Shown: one piece after another, positions 32,294 through 40,807 of the stretch
Numbering within the stretch: position 1 is the stretch's first letter
How the letters are laid out: every line of letters begins with the position of its first letter
Origin: Phytohabitans kaempferiae
GTDB lineage: Bacteria; Actinomycetota; Actinomycetes; Mycobacteriales; Micromonosporaceae
DNA length: 64,000 nt
Reading direction: 5' to 3'
Assembly (NCBI RefSeq): GCF_042433955.1
Contig: NZ_JBHLUH010000009.1
Coordinates: 310,001-374,000, forward strand
Position numbers and translations under genes: made by a program
The notes under the pieces: model-generated
Databases searched by the model: none
What the model was told of the DNA's origin: nothing
What the model saw: only the letters and a program-made list of their open reading frames with translations

Positions 32294-33076
32294 GTGAGGA
32301 TGCCGATGCTCGAACGTGACGGCCCTATGCCGCTCTACTACCAGATCGCCAACATCCTTCGCAGCAGGATCGCCTCGGGCGAGTGGGCACCGGGCGACCG
32401 CCTCCCCTCCGAGGCGCAGCTAGCCGCTTCCTTCCAGGTCAGCCCGGTCACGATGCGGCAGGCGCTGGGCGTGCTGGAGCGCCAGGGACGGCTCGACCGC
32501 CGCCAGGGGGTCGGCACGTTCGTCCGCCCCGGGGCCGTCCAGGAGGACCGCGTCCGGATCACCATCCCGCTGGAGATGTTCGCCGAGCCGATCGCCGGCT
32601 TCGAGGTGCGCACGCTCAGCCTCGACCACGCCCTGCCACCGCCCGACGTGCGGGAGACACTCGGCCTCGCCCCCGGCGAGCAGTGCGTCCACGTCCGCCG
32701 CGTCCGGTCGGCCGCCCACGGGCCGGTGACGTACGCCAGCTCGTACATGCCGCGCTGGATCGGCGACGGGCTGACCCTCGCCGACCTTCAGCACTCCCTG
32801 ATGACCGACATCCTGGAGAAGCAGGGCGTGCGGGTCAGCGGCGCCATCCAGACCATCGAGGCCAGCCTTGCCAACCAGGACAGCGCAGGCGTCCTCGGCG
32901 TCCCGGTCGGCGCCGCCGTCCTCCTGGTCCGCCGCGTGTACCAGCTCGAAAACGGGCAGGTCGGCCTCGTGGCGGTCAACCACCACCCCGGCCACGAGAT
33001 CCGCTTCGAGCTGCGCCTGACCCGCGACAGCGACGCCGGCCGCTGGGACCTGCACACGCAACAGAACGACACGTAG
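32294..33076 (+). CDS. GntR-family (HutC/UTRA) transcriptional regulator
   Basis: 260 residues from GTG 32294; ATG 32306, with GAGG 6 bases upstream, is an equal alternative. The winged helix is PLYYQIANILRSRIASGEWAPGDRLPSEAQLAASFQVSPVTMRQAL. The C-terminal half is a UTRA ligand-binding domain (VHVRRVRSAAHGPVTYASSYMP; VRRVYQLENGQVGLVAVNHH). Divergent from the 17-gene operon and sharing its promoter region, it probably represses that operon until the substrate or an intermediate binds. Confidence 0.88.
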   Translation: MRMPMLERDGPMPLYYQIANILRSRIASGEWAPGDRLPSEAQLAASFQVSPVTMRQALGVLERQGRLDRRQGVGTFVRPGAVQEDRVRITIPLEMFAEPIAGFEVRTLSLDHALPPPDVRETLGLAPGEQCVHVRRVRSAAHGPVTYASSYMPRWIGDGLTLADLQHSLMTDILEKQGVRVSGAIQTIEASLANQDSAGVLGVPVGAAVLLVRRVYQLENGQVGLVAVNHHPGHEIRFELRLTRDSDAGRWDLHTQQNDT

Positions 33077-33146
33077 CCCGGGGCGGTTGCCGAACAGGCG
33101 CGGGGTCGAGCGGCGGAGCGGCCGTATCCGCGCCAAAATGGCCCGT

Positions 33147-33944
33147 ATGCGGGTGGCGACGCTCAACCTCTGGTGCCGGCACGGCGACTGGCCCGCGCGG
33201 CGGAAGGTCCTGGCGGAGGGGCTACGCCAGCTCCGGCCTGATCTCGTCGCGTTTCAGGAGTCGATCGTCACGGACGGCTACGACCAGGTCGCCGACCTGC
33301 TCGGCGACGGGTACGAGCTGCACCACGGCACCGGGCGCACGCCACATGACGGGGCAGGCACCACGATCGCCAGCCGCTGGCCGGTGACGAGGACACACGA
33401 GCGGGACCTGAGCGTCAGCCCGCGCGTCGACCCCGCCGAGCCGTGGATCGGCAGCGTGTGCGCCGCCGAGGTCGACGGCCCCGAACCGCTGCTCTTCGTC
33501 CACCACAAACCCTCGTACCCGCTGCACATGGAGCTGGAGCGCGAGCTGCAGGCGGTGGCCACCGCACGGCTGGTGGAGGATCTGTGCGGCGGTGATGGGC
33601 GGCACGTGGTGCTCGCCGGCGACTTCGACGCCACGCCCGACGCGGCGTCCGTCCGCTTCTGGTCGGGCAGGCAGTCGCTGGCCGGCACGAGCGTCTGCTA
33701 CCGCGACGCCTGGGAGCACGCCCATCCCGGCGAGCCCGGTTACACGTTCACGACCCGCAACCCGCTGATGAGCTGGGACTGGGACCGGCGGATCGACTAC
33801 ATCCTCGTACGCTGCGGCGGCACCGGACCGACCCTGCGCGTGGACCGGTGCGAGCTGCTCTTCGCCGAGCCGGTCGGCGGAGTGTGGGCCAGCGACCACT
33901 TCGGCGTGGTGGCCGACCTCAGCTTCGCGCCGGCCCGACCCTGA
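33147..33944 (+). CDS. Endonuclease/exonuclease/phosphatase-fold hydrolase
   Basis: 265 residues from ATG 33147; ATG 33138 adds three residues. The fold is marked by VATLNLWCRHGDW, VAFQESIV (metal-binding Glu), VVLAGDFDATPDA (Asp of the GDFN motif) and WASDHFGVVADL (catalytic Asp-His). These proteins cleave phosphodiesters in nucleic acids, lipids or nucleotides; no subfamily feature fixes the substrate. There is no signal peptide. Downstream of the GntR gene in the same direction, but 70 bp away and functionally unrelated. Confidence 0.82.
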   Translation: MRVATLNLWCRHGDWPARRKVLAEGLRQLRPDLVAFQESIVTDGYDQVADLLGDGYELHHGTGRTPHDGAGTTIASRWPVTRTHERDLSVSPRVDPAEPWIGSVCAAEVDGPEPLLFVHHKPSYPLHMELERELQAVATARLVEDLCGGDGRHVVLAGDFDATPDAASVRFWSGRQSLAGTSVCYRDAWEHAHPGEPGYTFTTRNPLMSWDWDRRIDYILVRCGGTGPTLRVDRCELLFAEPVGGVWASDHFGVVADLSFAPARP

Positions 33945-34035
33945 GGCGCCGTCCCGGTGCGTCCGGTGTGCAGGGCCACTGGATGCCGCTCCCGCCGCGC
34001 AGCTTCTCGTACGTGAGCCCGGCAGCCCGGGTCCA
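33945..34035 (-). pseudogene. Fossil of a molybdopterin oxidoreductase-like gene
   Basis: On the minus strand this short stretch reads AAGLTYEKLRGGSGIQWPC, a phrase typical of formate dehydrogenase-type molybdopterin enzymes, where a Tyr-x-x-Leu and a GIQWPC segment precede the ligand loop. No start, no flanking domain and no matching gene remain, and the frame runs into the neighbouring gene. A chance resemblance cannot be excluded without a search. Confidence 0.4.
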
Positions 34036-34263
34036 GGCAGGACAGATAGTGCGTTCTGGCCGGCCGAGGAGGATGATGGGGCTGTGTCCGTTTCGATCAT
34101 CTGAGCCCATGAGGGCCAGGGCTGGCCAGAGCCGGCCTGGCCAGGGTATAGACGTTCGGAGTTGCCCGCACGGACAAATCGCGAACAGCGACGTCGCGCC
34201 CGGCACGCCGCAGACGGGTTGTTTCACCCAGACTGGGCCCGATGTGCGGGAAAGGCGGCCAAA
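33945..34263. other. 319-bp spacer upstream of the STAS gene
   Basis: Apart from the oxidoreductase fossil, the spacer contains GGCCAG-rich imperfect repeats at about 34117-34146 (GCTGGCCAGAGCCGGCCTGG) and a lower-GC part that must hold the promoter of the STAS gene. No intact gene is seen. Confidence 0.5.
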
Positions 34264-34581
34264 ATGGTTACCGAGTTCTCTATTGCCAGACGCGTCGTAA
34301 ATCGTGTTCTGCGGATCGAGGTGATCGGCGAAGTCGACATGAACAGCAGCGACGAACTCGCCACCGCGACCCGCACCGCCATCACCACCGACGACCTCGC
34401 GGGGATCGTCGTCGATCTCGGCAAGGTGTCGTTCATGGACTCGAGCGGGATCCGCGCGCTGCTCCTCCAGCAGGAGCACGCCAGGGAGTACGGAGTGGGC
34501 TACCGGATCGAAAACCCGAGCCCGCAGGTCCGCCGGGTCCTGGAGATCACCGGCGTGCTGACGCTGCTGTCGGCGAGCTGA
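34264..34581 (+). CDS. STAS-domain anti-sigma factor antagonist
   Basis: 105 residues from ATG 34264. The STAS fold is complete: LRIEVIGEVDMNSSDELATA, then IVVDLGKVSFMDSSGIRALL. The second Ser of the DSSG motif is the site phosphorylated by RsbW-type kinases in this family. It probably releases a sigma factor by binding its anti-sigma kinase when dephosphorylated. No kinase or sigma gene is adjacent, so the partner lies elsewhere. The following gene starts 20 bp downstream. Confidence 0.85.
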   Translation: MVTEFSIARRVVNRVLRIEVIGEVDMNSSDELATATRTAITTDDLAGIVVDLGKVSFMDSSGIRALLLQQEHAREYGVGYRIENPSPQVRRVLEITGVLTLLSAS

Positions 34582-34601
34582 CCGCGCGGGCGGTATCCAC
34601 A

Positions 34602-35108
34602 ATGGACTCGCACCAGGGCGGGTTTGATCTTGATGGTCCTGGGCATCCCGGCAGTGTGGCGGAGACGGACAAGGAGCGTTACGAACGCAACTTCGCCGAT
34701 CTGTTGCAGGAGCTTCGCGTCGCGCAGACCGGCGTGCAGATCCTGTTCGCGTTCCTGCTGACGCTCCCGTTCAGCGCCCGCTTCACCGAAGTGACCCAGT
34801 TCCAGAAGACCGTGTACGTCGTCACGCTGCTCACCGTCGCCGGTGCCGCCGCGCTGCTCATCGCGCCGGTCGCGTACCACCGCGTGCTGTTCCAGCGCGG
34901 GCGCAAGGCGGAGCTGGTCCGCTCGGCGCACCGGCTGGCCTCCGCCGGTCTGGTGTTCATGCTGGTGGCGATCGTGAGCGCGGTACTGCTGATCACCGAT
35001 TTCATCCTCGCCCGGTGGCTCTCGCTGCTGTTCAGCGGGCTCACGGCGGCGTGGTTGCTGCTGCTGTGGCTGATGCTCCCGGTCCTGCGCCGGGACGACC
35101 GCGGCTAG
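34602..35108 (+). CDS. DUF6328-like four-helix membrane protein
   Basis: 168 residues from ATG 34602. A soluble start (ETDKERYERNFADLLQELRVAQTGVQILFAF) leads into four membrane segments, the pattern of DUF6328, a common actinobacterial family of unknown function. The segments lie at about 40-60, 70-92, 112-132 and 140-162. Co-oriented with the STAS gene, so it may belong to the same stress-response unit; that is only positional. Confidence 0.7.
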   Translation: MDSHQGGFDLDGPGHPGSVAETDKERYERNFADLLQELRVAQTGVQILFAFLLTLPFSARFTEVTQFQKTVYVVTLLTVAGAAALLIAPVAYHRVLFQRGRKAELVRSAHRLASAGLVFMLVAIVSAVLLITDFILARWLSLLFSGLTAAWLLLLWLMLPVLRRDDRG

Positions 35109-35257
35109 GGCTGGTTCAGGAGGTTTGCCGGCGCGTTCGGGCGGAGATGGTTTCGGACAGGTGCGACCGGCGAGGTCCGGCCGCGGCGGGAGCTACCGCC
35201 CTCCGCCGTGACCACCCCCACCGCGCCCAGCACGGCCCGCGACCAAGGGAGGCTGCG

Positions 35258-35578
35258 ATGCCCACCGGTTCCAGCCCGAAACGGGAACGACAGTACGAGC
35301 ACATCAAGGACAGCGCGAAGAAGCGGGGCGAGTCGACGAAGCGGGCCAAGGAGATTGCCGCCCGCACCGTCAACAAGGAACGCGCCCGCTCCGGCGAGTC
35401 CCGCACCGCCAGCCGGACGTCCACACAGGACATCTCGTCCGGCCGCCGCGGTGGCCTCCGCTCCCGCTCCGGGGCGCAGGGGCGTACCAAGGAGCAGCTG
35501 TACAACGAGGCGAAGAAGCGCGGCGTCAAGGGCCGCTCGCGGATGACCAAGGCCCAGCTCCAGCGCGCCCTGGGCTGA
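35258..35578 (+). CDS. Small basic protein with C-terminal Rho-N/SAP-like motif
   Basis: 106 residues, very Lys/Arg/Ser-rich. GGGAGG stands 6 bases before ATG 35258. The C-terminal TKEQLYNEAKKRGVKGRSRMTKAQLQRAL has the helix-extended-helix layout of Rho N-terminal or SAP motifs, which bind nucleic acid. Many actinobacterial genomes label such proteins 'plasmid stabilisation', without evidence. A nucleoid- or RNA-binding role is the reasonable guess. Confidence 0.65.
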   Translation: MPTGSSPKRERQYEHIKDSAKKRGESTKRAKEIAARTVNKERARSGESRTASRTSTQDISSGRRGGLRSRSGAQGRTKEQLYNEAKKRGVKGRSRMTKAQLQRALG

Positions 35579-35660
35579 GCGGCGACCGCACCGCCGCCGG
35601 CCTGACCGCCGCACGGCCGGCGAGACCGCGGCGGCGTGGCTGGCTGCGTCCCGGGCTGCA

Positions 35661-35697
35661 ACCGTGCCGCGCGCCGGGGGCGGCCGCCCGGCACGGT
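35661..35697. terminator. Hairpin terminator between convergent genes
   Basis: ACCGTGCCG (35661-35669) pairs with CGGCACGGT (35689-35697); the loop can fold further through GGCGGCCGCC. It abuts the stop of the CopC-domain gene and follows the Rho-N-like gene by 82 bp. Confidence 0.55.
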
Positions 35698-37595
35698 CAG
35701 GGCACGTCGAGCGTGTACTCCGCGGTCCGCACCTTCCCGCCCACCTGGAAGTCGAGGAACGCCCGGTACCGCCCCGCGCTCGGCGCCGTCAGCCAGAACT
35801 TGACCGCCCCGTCCACCAGCTCCGGCTCCGGATGGACGTGCACGAAGCCCAGATCGCCCTCACGCACCACGACCAGGTGGCCGTACGCGCCCAGATAGCG
35901 TTCCAGTTGGGCCGGGCCGGGCGCGCCGGTACGGCTGATCCGGAAGAACATCGGCGCCGTCACGCCCACCGTCGGCGTACCCTCCATCGACACCGCGAAC
36001 GGCCCCACGCTCGCCCGCGCCGCAGCCGATGGCAGCGCGGCCGGCGTGTGCGCGCCCGGCACCAGGTGGTCGACGCCCAGCACCAGCGGGAGCATGCTGC
36101 CGTCCGCCGAGGTCACCGAGAAGTCCGCGTAGATCCGGTAGCCGCCGGCCCGGGCCAGCTTCAGCGGGACGCTCCAGGTGCCGTCCGGCGCCATCGTGGG
36201 ATGCAGGTGCTGGTATCCGGACAGGTCGCGACCCACCACGATCAGATGCAACGGCTTCTCGTGTACGACCACGAACCGCGTGGCCGCCCGCCGGTCCGTC
36301 CCCACGATCCGGAACGTGTAGTCGGCGGTCGCCCCCGCCGCCTGCGCGCGCTGGGCCGGCTGCAAGGTGTACCCGCTGGCGCTGACCGCCGTCCCGGTCG
36401 CCTGCCCGGCGCTGGCGTCACCCGGATGCGAATGCGGACCGGTTCCGGCCGGATGCTGGTGCCCGTCGCCCGCGGAGAGCGCCGGGCCGCTCGCGCCGCC
36501 GGCCGGTACGGTGGCCGTCGCGCCCGCGGGCGATCCGCCGCCCGTGCCCATCCGCCCGAGGCCGAAGCCGGCGAGCAGGGCCACCACCAGCCCGCCGGCG
36601 AGCAGTGCCAGGCGCGTGTTGCTCAGCCCGCCGGCGGTCGCCGGTGCGGCATCGTCCACAGCGGACGCCGGGGCGCTCTCGGCCGTCACCTCCGCGCCGG
36701 CCTTCCGCGCCCCGCCGCCCTTGCCAGACGAAGCGGACGGTCCCGCCGGCGTCGCTTTGCGGCCCGCGGTGCCACGGCCGCCGCCCTTGCCGCCCGGCCG
36801 GGAGCCGCCGCGCTGTCGGGAAGGGCCGGCGGAGGTACGCGCGCGGGCGGCCGGCGCGGGACGGCGGCGCCAGCCCACGAAACCGGCGACCGCCGCGGCG
36901 ATGGCGACCGCCCAGCCGGTCCAGGCGAGCCAGCCCGGGCCGCCCTCCTCCCCCGACTCCGCCACGGGAGCGGCCGCGGGCGGGACGGAGGTCGCGGCGG
37001 CGACGGGTGCGCCGGCACCGGACGAGGTCGAGCCGTGCCCGGAGGTACCGTGCTGCTCGACCGCCGCGACCAGCGCGGGGTCCGGCTGGTTGGTCGGCGG
37101 GCTCCACCCCCGTGGCGCCGGCGTCGGGCCGCCCTCGTAGCGGAAGCTCATCGTGCCCCGCACCGCCTCGCCGTCCGAGGCGACCGACAGGTAGCTCACC
37201 GAGTACTGCCCCACGGCCGGCAGGTGCGCCAGCGCCACCACCGCGGGGAAGCCGGTGGAGTACTCGCGTGGCTCGAACTTCCCGCCGACCAGGAAGTACT
37301 CCCGGACCGGCTTCTCCAGGGGCTTCGGCGAGCCGTACGACCAGCCGTTGTCGACCCGGCCGCCGCCCGGCGCGGTGACCGTGAAGTACGCGTTCGAGGC
37401 GACCTTCTCGGTGAAGTACAGCTCCACCGCCGCCGGCGGCTCCGTGACCGTGGCACCCTCGGCCGGCGTCGACACCGCGAGCGTGCCGTGCGCGGCAGCC
37501 GGCGGGGCGGCCGCGAGCACGGCGACGGCCGAGGCGAGGGCGACGGCGAGCAGGCCGGCGAGCGGACGGACGGACCACGCGAGGTGAGGGCGCAT
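35697..37595 (-). CDS. CopC-domain membrane protein with long linker and C-terminal beta domain
   Basis: 632 residues. Signal peptide (1-35, ending AAA) then His36 of the mature CopC domain: HGTLAVSTPAEGATVTEPPAAVELYFTEKV. A first membrane segment (WLAWTGWAVAIAAAVAGFVGW) follows at about 225-245, then about 95 residues of low-complexity Gly/Ala/Ser/Lys linker, a second segment (LALLAGGLVVALLAGFGLG) and an exported C-terminal region with a His-rich patch (GDGHQHPAGTGPHSH) and strands rich in His (HLIVVGRDLSGYQHLHP; FVHVHPEPEL). Copper binding and handling are likely. CopC is usually about 120 residues, or fused to CopD, so this layout is uncommon. No CopD lies beside it. Confidence 0.75.
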   Translation of the reverse strand: MRPHLAWSVRPLAGLLAVALASAVAVLAAAPPAAAHGTLAVSTPAEGATVTEPPAAVELYFTEKVASNAYFTVTAPGGGRVDNGWSYGSPKPLEKPVREYFLVGGKFEPREYSTGFPAVVALAHLPAVGQYSVSYLSVASDGEAVRGTMSFRYEGGPTPAPRGWSPPTNQPDPALVAAVEQHGTSGHGSTSSGAGAPVAAATSVPPAAAPVAESGEEGGPGWLAWTGWAVAIAAAVAGFVGWRRRPAPAARARTSAGPSRQRGGSRPGGKGGGRGTAGRKATPAGPSASSGKGGGARKAGAEVTAESAPASAVDDAAPATAGGLSNTRLALLAGGLVVALLAGFGLGRMGTGGGSPAGATATVPAGGASGPALSAGDGHQHPAGTGPHSHPGDASAGQATGTAVSASGYTLQPAQRAQAAGATADYTFRIVGTDRRAATRFVVVHEKPLHLIVVGRDLSGYQHLHPTMAPDGTWSVPLKLARAGGYRIYADFSVTSADGSMLPLVLGVDHLVPGAHTPAALPSAAARASVGPFAVSMEGTPTVGVTAPMFFRISRTGAPGPAQLERYLGAYGHLVVVREGDLGFVHVHPEPELVDGAVKFWLTAPSAGRYRAFLDFQVGGKVRTAEYTLDVP

Positions 37596-37736
37596 CCGAC
37601 CATCTTCACGACGGCCGAACTTTTGGCAAGATCAGAAGAACTTTTTATTCAGATGGCAAGACTTCTGCGCACAGCGACGTAACACTTCGACCACAGGCGC
37701 GAAACCTCGACTGTCGGCTTCGGGCGGATCAGGCCG

Positions 37737-38687
37737 CTAGCCGTCGTCGTCGCCGACGGGCCTGCTGAGGCGGGCCGACGGCCAGGCACCGGAGCGCACC
37801 AGGGTACGGATCAGGCGACCGAGGGACGCGGCCACGGCCTCCACCGGCGGTGGTGTCCGCATGGTGCGCGACAGTCCGAGGACCACCGACCGGGACAGCT
37901 CCGGCTCGGTCAGCGGCGCGCCGCTGAGGATCCCGGCCGCGACGTCACCGGCCACGCCGGCGGCGGGAAGCACGGTCCATCCGTGTCCGGCCAGGACGAG
38001 CTTCTTCTGCAGGTGCATGGAGTCGACCTCGACGGCGATCCGTGGCTCGACCGGCATCGAGGAGCGCGCCTGGTCGATGAGCGCCCGAAGGCCGTGCCCG
38101 GCGACCGGCAGCACCAGCGGCTGCTCCAGCAGCGTCGCCCAGGTCACCGGCCGGTCCGGGGCGAGTCCGGCCGCCGTGGGCGCGACCACCCACAGGTCCT
38201 CCCGCAGCAGGGGGACCACCGCCAGTGACGGCGTCTCGGCCAGGTTGTAGAGCAGGGACAGATCCACGTCCCCGGCGTCCAGCCACTGCTGCAGGTGGCC
38301 GGAGTACGCGGCCATGATCCGCAGATGGATTTCCGGGTAGCGCTGCGCGACAGCGGTGACGAGCGGTGGCACGACGACGTCGACCACGCTGTCGAGCACG
38401 CCGACGGTGACGATGCCGGCCACCTGGCGCGGGTCGGGGCGGATCTCGGCGCGGGCGCGCTCCAGCTCCTGGAGGGCACGCCGGGCGCGGAGCACCAGCG
38501 CCTCCCCGGCGGCGGTCGGGATCATGCCCTGGTGGGTGCGGTTGAACAGGGCGACGCCGACCTCCTCCTCGAGCAGGCGGATCTGGCGGGTGACCGCGGG
38601 CTGGACCAGGTGCAGCAGGCGGGCCGCCTTGGTCACGCTCCCCACCTCCGCGACGGTCACCAGCGCCGTCAGCTGCTTCAGGTCCAC
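37737..38687 (-). CDS. LysR-family regulator
   Basis: 316 residues. The N-terminal helix-turn-helix is LTALVTVAEVGSVTKAARLLHLVQPAVTRQIRLLE, and the C-terminal half is a LysR substrate-binding domain (VGVLDSVVDVVVPPLVTAVAQRYPEIHL). It is divergent from the acyl-CoA dehydrogenase gene across 125 bp, and a T-N11-A site sits between. It probably activates the acyl-CoA dehydrogenase/lyase/hydratase genes in response to their substrate. Confidence 0.87.
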   Translation of the reverse strand: MDLKQLTALVTVAEVGSVTKAARLLHLVQPAVTRQIRLLEEEVGVALFNRTHQGMIPTAAGEALVLRARRALQELERARAEIRPDPRQVAGIVTVGVLDSVVDVVVPPLVTAVAQRYPEIHLRIMAAYSGHLQQWLDAGDVDLSLLYNLAETPSLAVVPLLREDLWVVAPTAAGLAPDRPVTWATLLEQPLVLPVAGHGLRALIDQARSSMPVEPRIAVEVDSMHLQKKLVLAGHGWTVLPAAGVAGDVAAGILSGAPLTEPELSRSVVLGLSRTMRTPPPVEAVAASLGRLIRTLVRSGAWPSARLSRPVGDDDG

Positions 38688-38755
38688 CGCCGCCGCCCCC
38701 TCACCATCTCAACCCGGGATGCCCCCATCACAAGATGTTAGTTCCCCTAGATCAC

Positions 38756-38772
38756 CATCAGATTTCATGATG
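38756..38772. promoter_or_regulatory. LysR box
   Basis: CATCA-N7-TGATG is a perfect 17-bp dyad (38756-38772) that contains the T-N11-A signature of LysR operators. It lies 40 bp before the acyl-CoA dehydrogenase start. Confidence 0.6.
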
Positions 38773-38812
38773 TAGGACGAACCTGCTGGTACCGCGGCTG
38801 AAGGATCCGAGC

Positions 38813-39970
38813 ATGTACGAACTGGAGCCCGACGAGGCCTCGATCGTCGACGTCGTCAAGGACTTCGTCGACCGCACGGTGAAGCCGGTCGCGCGGGACC
38901 TCGAACACGCCAACACCTACCCAGAGAAGCTCATCGAGCAGATGAAGCAGTTGGGGATCTTCGGCCTGGCCATACCCGAGCCGTGGGGCGACGCGCGGGT
39001 CTCCGTGCCCTGCTACGCCGCCGTCACCGAAGAGCTGGCCCGCGGCTGGATGAGCCTGGCCGGCGCCATGGGCGGCCACACCGTCGTGGCGAAGCTGCTG
39101 CTCGAACACGGCACCGACGAGCAGAAGGACGGCTACCTGCCCAGGATGGCCACCGGGGAGATCCGGGCCACGATGGCGTTGACCGAGCCCGGTGGCGGCT
39201 CCGACCTGCAGGCGATGCGCACGACCGCGCGCCGCGACGGCGACCACTATGTCGTCAACGGTTCGAAGACCTGGATCACCAACGCCCGCCACTCCCGCCT
39301 TGTCGCGCTGCTGTGCCGCACCGATCCGGCGGCCCAGCCCGCCCACCGAGGTATCAGCATCCTGCTCGTGGAGCCGGGCCCCGGCTTCGCCGTCTCCCGC
39401 GACCTGCCCAAGCTCGGCTACAAGGGGGTGGAGAGCTGCGAGCTCTCCTTCGACGACTTCCGGGTCCCCGCCACCGCGCTGCTCGGACCGGAGGAGGGCC
39501 GGGGCTTCGCCCAGATGATGCGCGGGCTGGAGATCGGCCGCATCCAGGTCGCCAGCCGCGCGCTCGGGGTCGGCCGGGCGGCGCTGGAAGACTCGCTGCG
39601 CTACGCGCAGGAACGGGAGAGCTTCGGCAAGCCGATCTGGCAACACCAGTCCATCAGCAACTACCTGGCCGACATGGCCACCACGCTCAGCGCCGCCCGG
39701 CAGTTGGTCATCCACGCCGCCCGCCGGTACGAGTCGGGCGCGCGTTCCGACCTCGAGGCCGGCATGGCGAAACTGTTCGCCTCGGAGGCGGCGATGAAGA
39801 TCGCCCTCGACGCGGTGCGGATCCACGGTGGCTACGGCTACTCCACGGAGTTCGACGTCGAGCGGTACTTCCGCGACGCGCCACTGATGATCGTCGGCGA
39901 GGGCACCAACGAGATCCAACGCAACGTGATCACCCGAGAACTGGTCAAGCGGCACCCGGTGCGCTCGTGA
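38813..39970 (+). CDS. Acyl-CoA dehydrogenase
   Basis: 385 residues, the standard length. MALTEPGGGSDLQAMRT is the FAD-binding signature, RALGVGRAALEDSLRYAQERESFGKPIWQHQ the mid helix, and RIHGGYGYSTEFDVERYFRD the C-terminal signature. The catalytic base is Glu363 in VGEGTNEIQRN. AAGGA precedes the start. In this setting it could oxidise a branched C5 or methylated acyl-CoA, such as methylsuccinyl- or glutaryl-type thioesters. The stop overlaps the lyase start as GTGA. Confidence 0.88.
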   Translation: MYELEPDEASIVDVVKDFVDRTVKPVARDLEHANTYPEKLIEQMKQLGIFGLAIPEPWGDARVSVPCYAAVTEELARGWMSLAGAMGGHTVVAKLLLEHGTDEQKDGYLPRMATGEIRATMALTEPGGGSDLQAMRTTARRDGDHYVVNGSKTWITNARHSRLVALLCRTDPAAQPAHRGISILLVEPGPGFAVSRDLPKLGYKGVESCELSFDDFRVPATALLGPEEGRGFAQMMRGLEIGRIQVASRALGVGRAALEDSLRYAQERESFGKPIWQHQSISNYLADMATTLSAARQLVIHAARRYESGARSDLEAGMAKLFASEAAMKIALDAVRIHGGYGYSTEFDVERYFRDAPLMIVGEGTNEIQRNVITRELVKRHPVRS

Positions 39971-40791
39971 GCACCCGCCGGCACTCCGTCTCCTGGCTCT
40001 TCGTCCCCGGCGACCGGCCGAACCGGTTCGACAAGGCCGCGTGCAGCGGCGCCCACGAGGTCATCGTCGACCTCGAGGACAGCGTCGCCGCGGAGCAGAA
40101 GGCGGCGGCACGCGATCATGCCGCCGCCTGGCTCACCAGCGGCGCCACGGCCTGGGTACGCGTCAACCCCGTCGGTACCCCCTGGCACGAATCCGACATC
40201 GCCGCCCTCGCCTCCTGCCCGGGGCTGCGCGGCGTCATGGTCCCCAAAAGCCAAGGCCCGGCCACACTGACCCACGTCGCCGAGAGCCTGCCGCGCCACG
40301 TCGGCATCGTCCCTCTCGTGGAGACCGCGCTCGGGGTCCACAACGCCGCCGCCATCGCCACCTGCCCCTCGGTCACCGTGCTGGCGTTCGGGTCCATCGA
40401 CTACGCCCTCGACATCGACGCCGACGAGACCGACGAGGCGTTGCTCTTCGCGCGCGGCGCCCTCGTCGTCGCCTCCCGCGCGGCGGGGCTGCCGGGCCCG
40501 ATCGACGGCGTGACCGTACAGACCACGGACACCGAGGCCGTCCGTGCCGCCGCCACCCGCGCCCGCGGCTTCGGTTTCGGCGGCAAACTGTGCATCCATC
40601 CCGCACAGGTCGACGCGGTCAACGCCGCGTTCGCCCCAAGCCGTGAAGACATCGAGCGGGCGCGCGCGCTGCTCGCCAGCGCGGCCGCGCGGCCCGGCGA
40701 CGGCGCGTTCCTCGTGGAGGGCAAGATGATCGACGAGCCGGTCCTGGCCCGCGCCCGCCGGATCCTCGACCGCGCCGACCGGCCTGCGTGA
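39967..40791 (+). CDS. CitE-like (citramalyl-CoA lyase-type) HpcH/HpaI family lyase
   Basis: 274 residues from GTG 39967. SWLFVPGDRPNRFDKA opens the TIM barrel; VIVDLEDSV and PLVETALGV hold the acidic Mg ligands; GKLCIHPAQVDAVN is the C-terminal cap of CitE-like proteins. Stand-alone CitE-like enzymes without the citrate lyase partners cleave citramalyl-CoA or malyl-CoA. The mesaconyl/itaconyl-CoA hydratase-like gene next to it points to (S)- or (R)-citramalyl-CoA going to pyruvate and acetyl-CoA. Confidence 0.8.
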   Translation: MSTRRHSVSWLFVPGDRPNRFDKAACSGAHEVIVDLEDSVAAEQKAAARDHAAAWLTSGATAWVRVNPVGTPWHESDIAALASCPGLRGVMVPKSQGPATLTHVAESLPRHVGIVPLVETALGVHNAAAIATCPSVTVLAFGSIDYALDIDADETDEALLFARGALVVASRAAGLPGPIDGVTVQTTDTEAVRAAATRARGFGFGGKLCIHPAQVDAVNAAFAPSREDIERARALLASAAARPGDGAFLVEGKMIDEPVLARARRILDRADRPA

Positions 40792-40807
40792 AAGGGGACG
40801 GAGCGAC

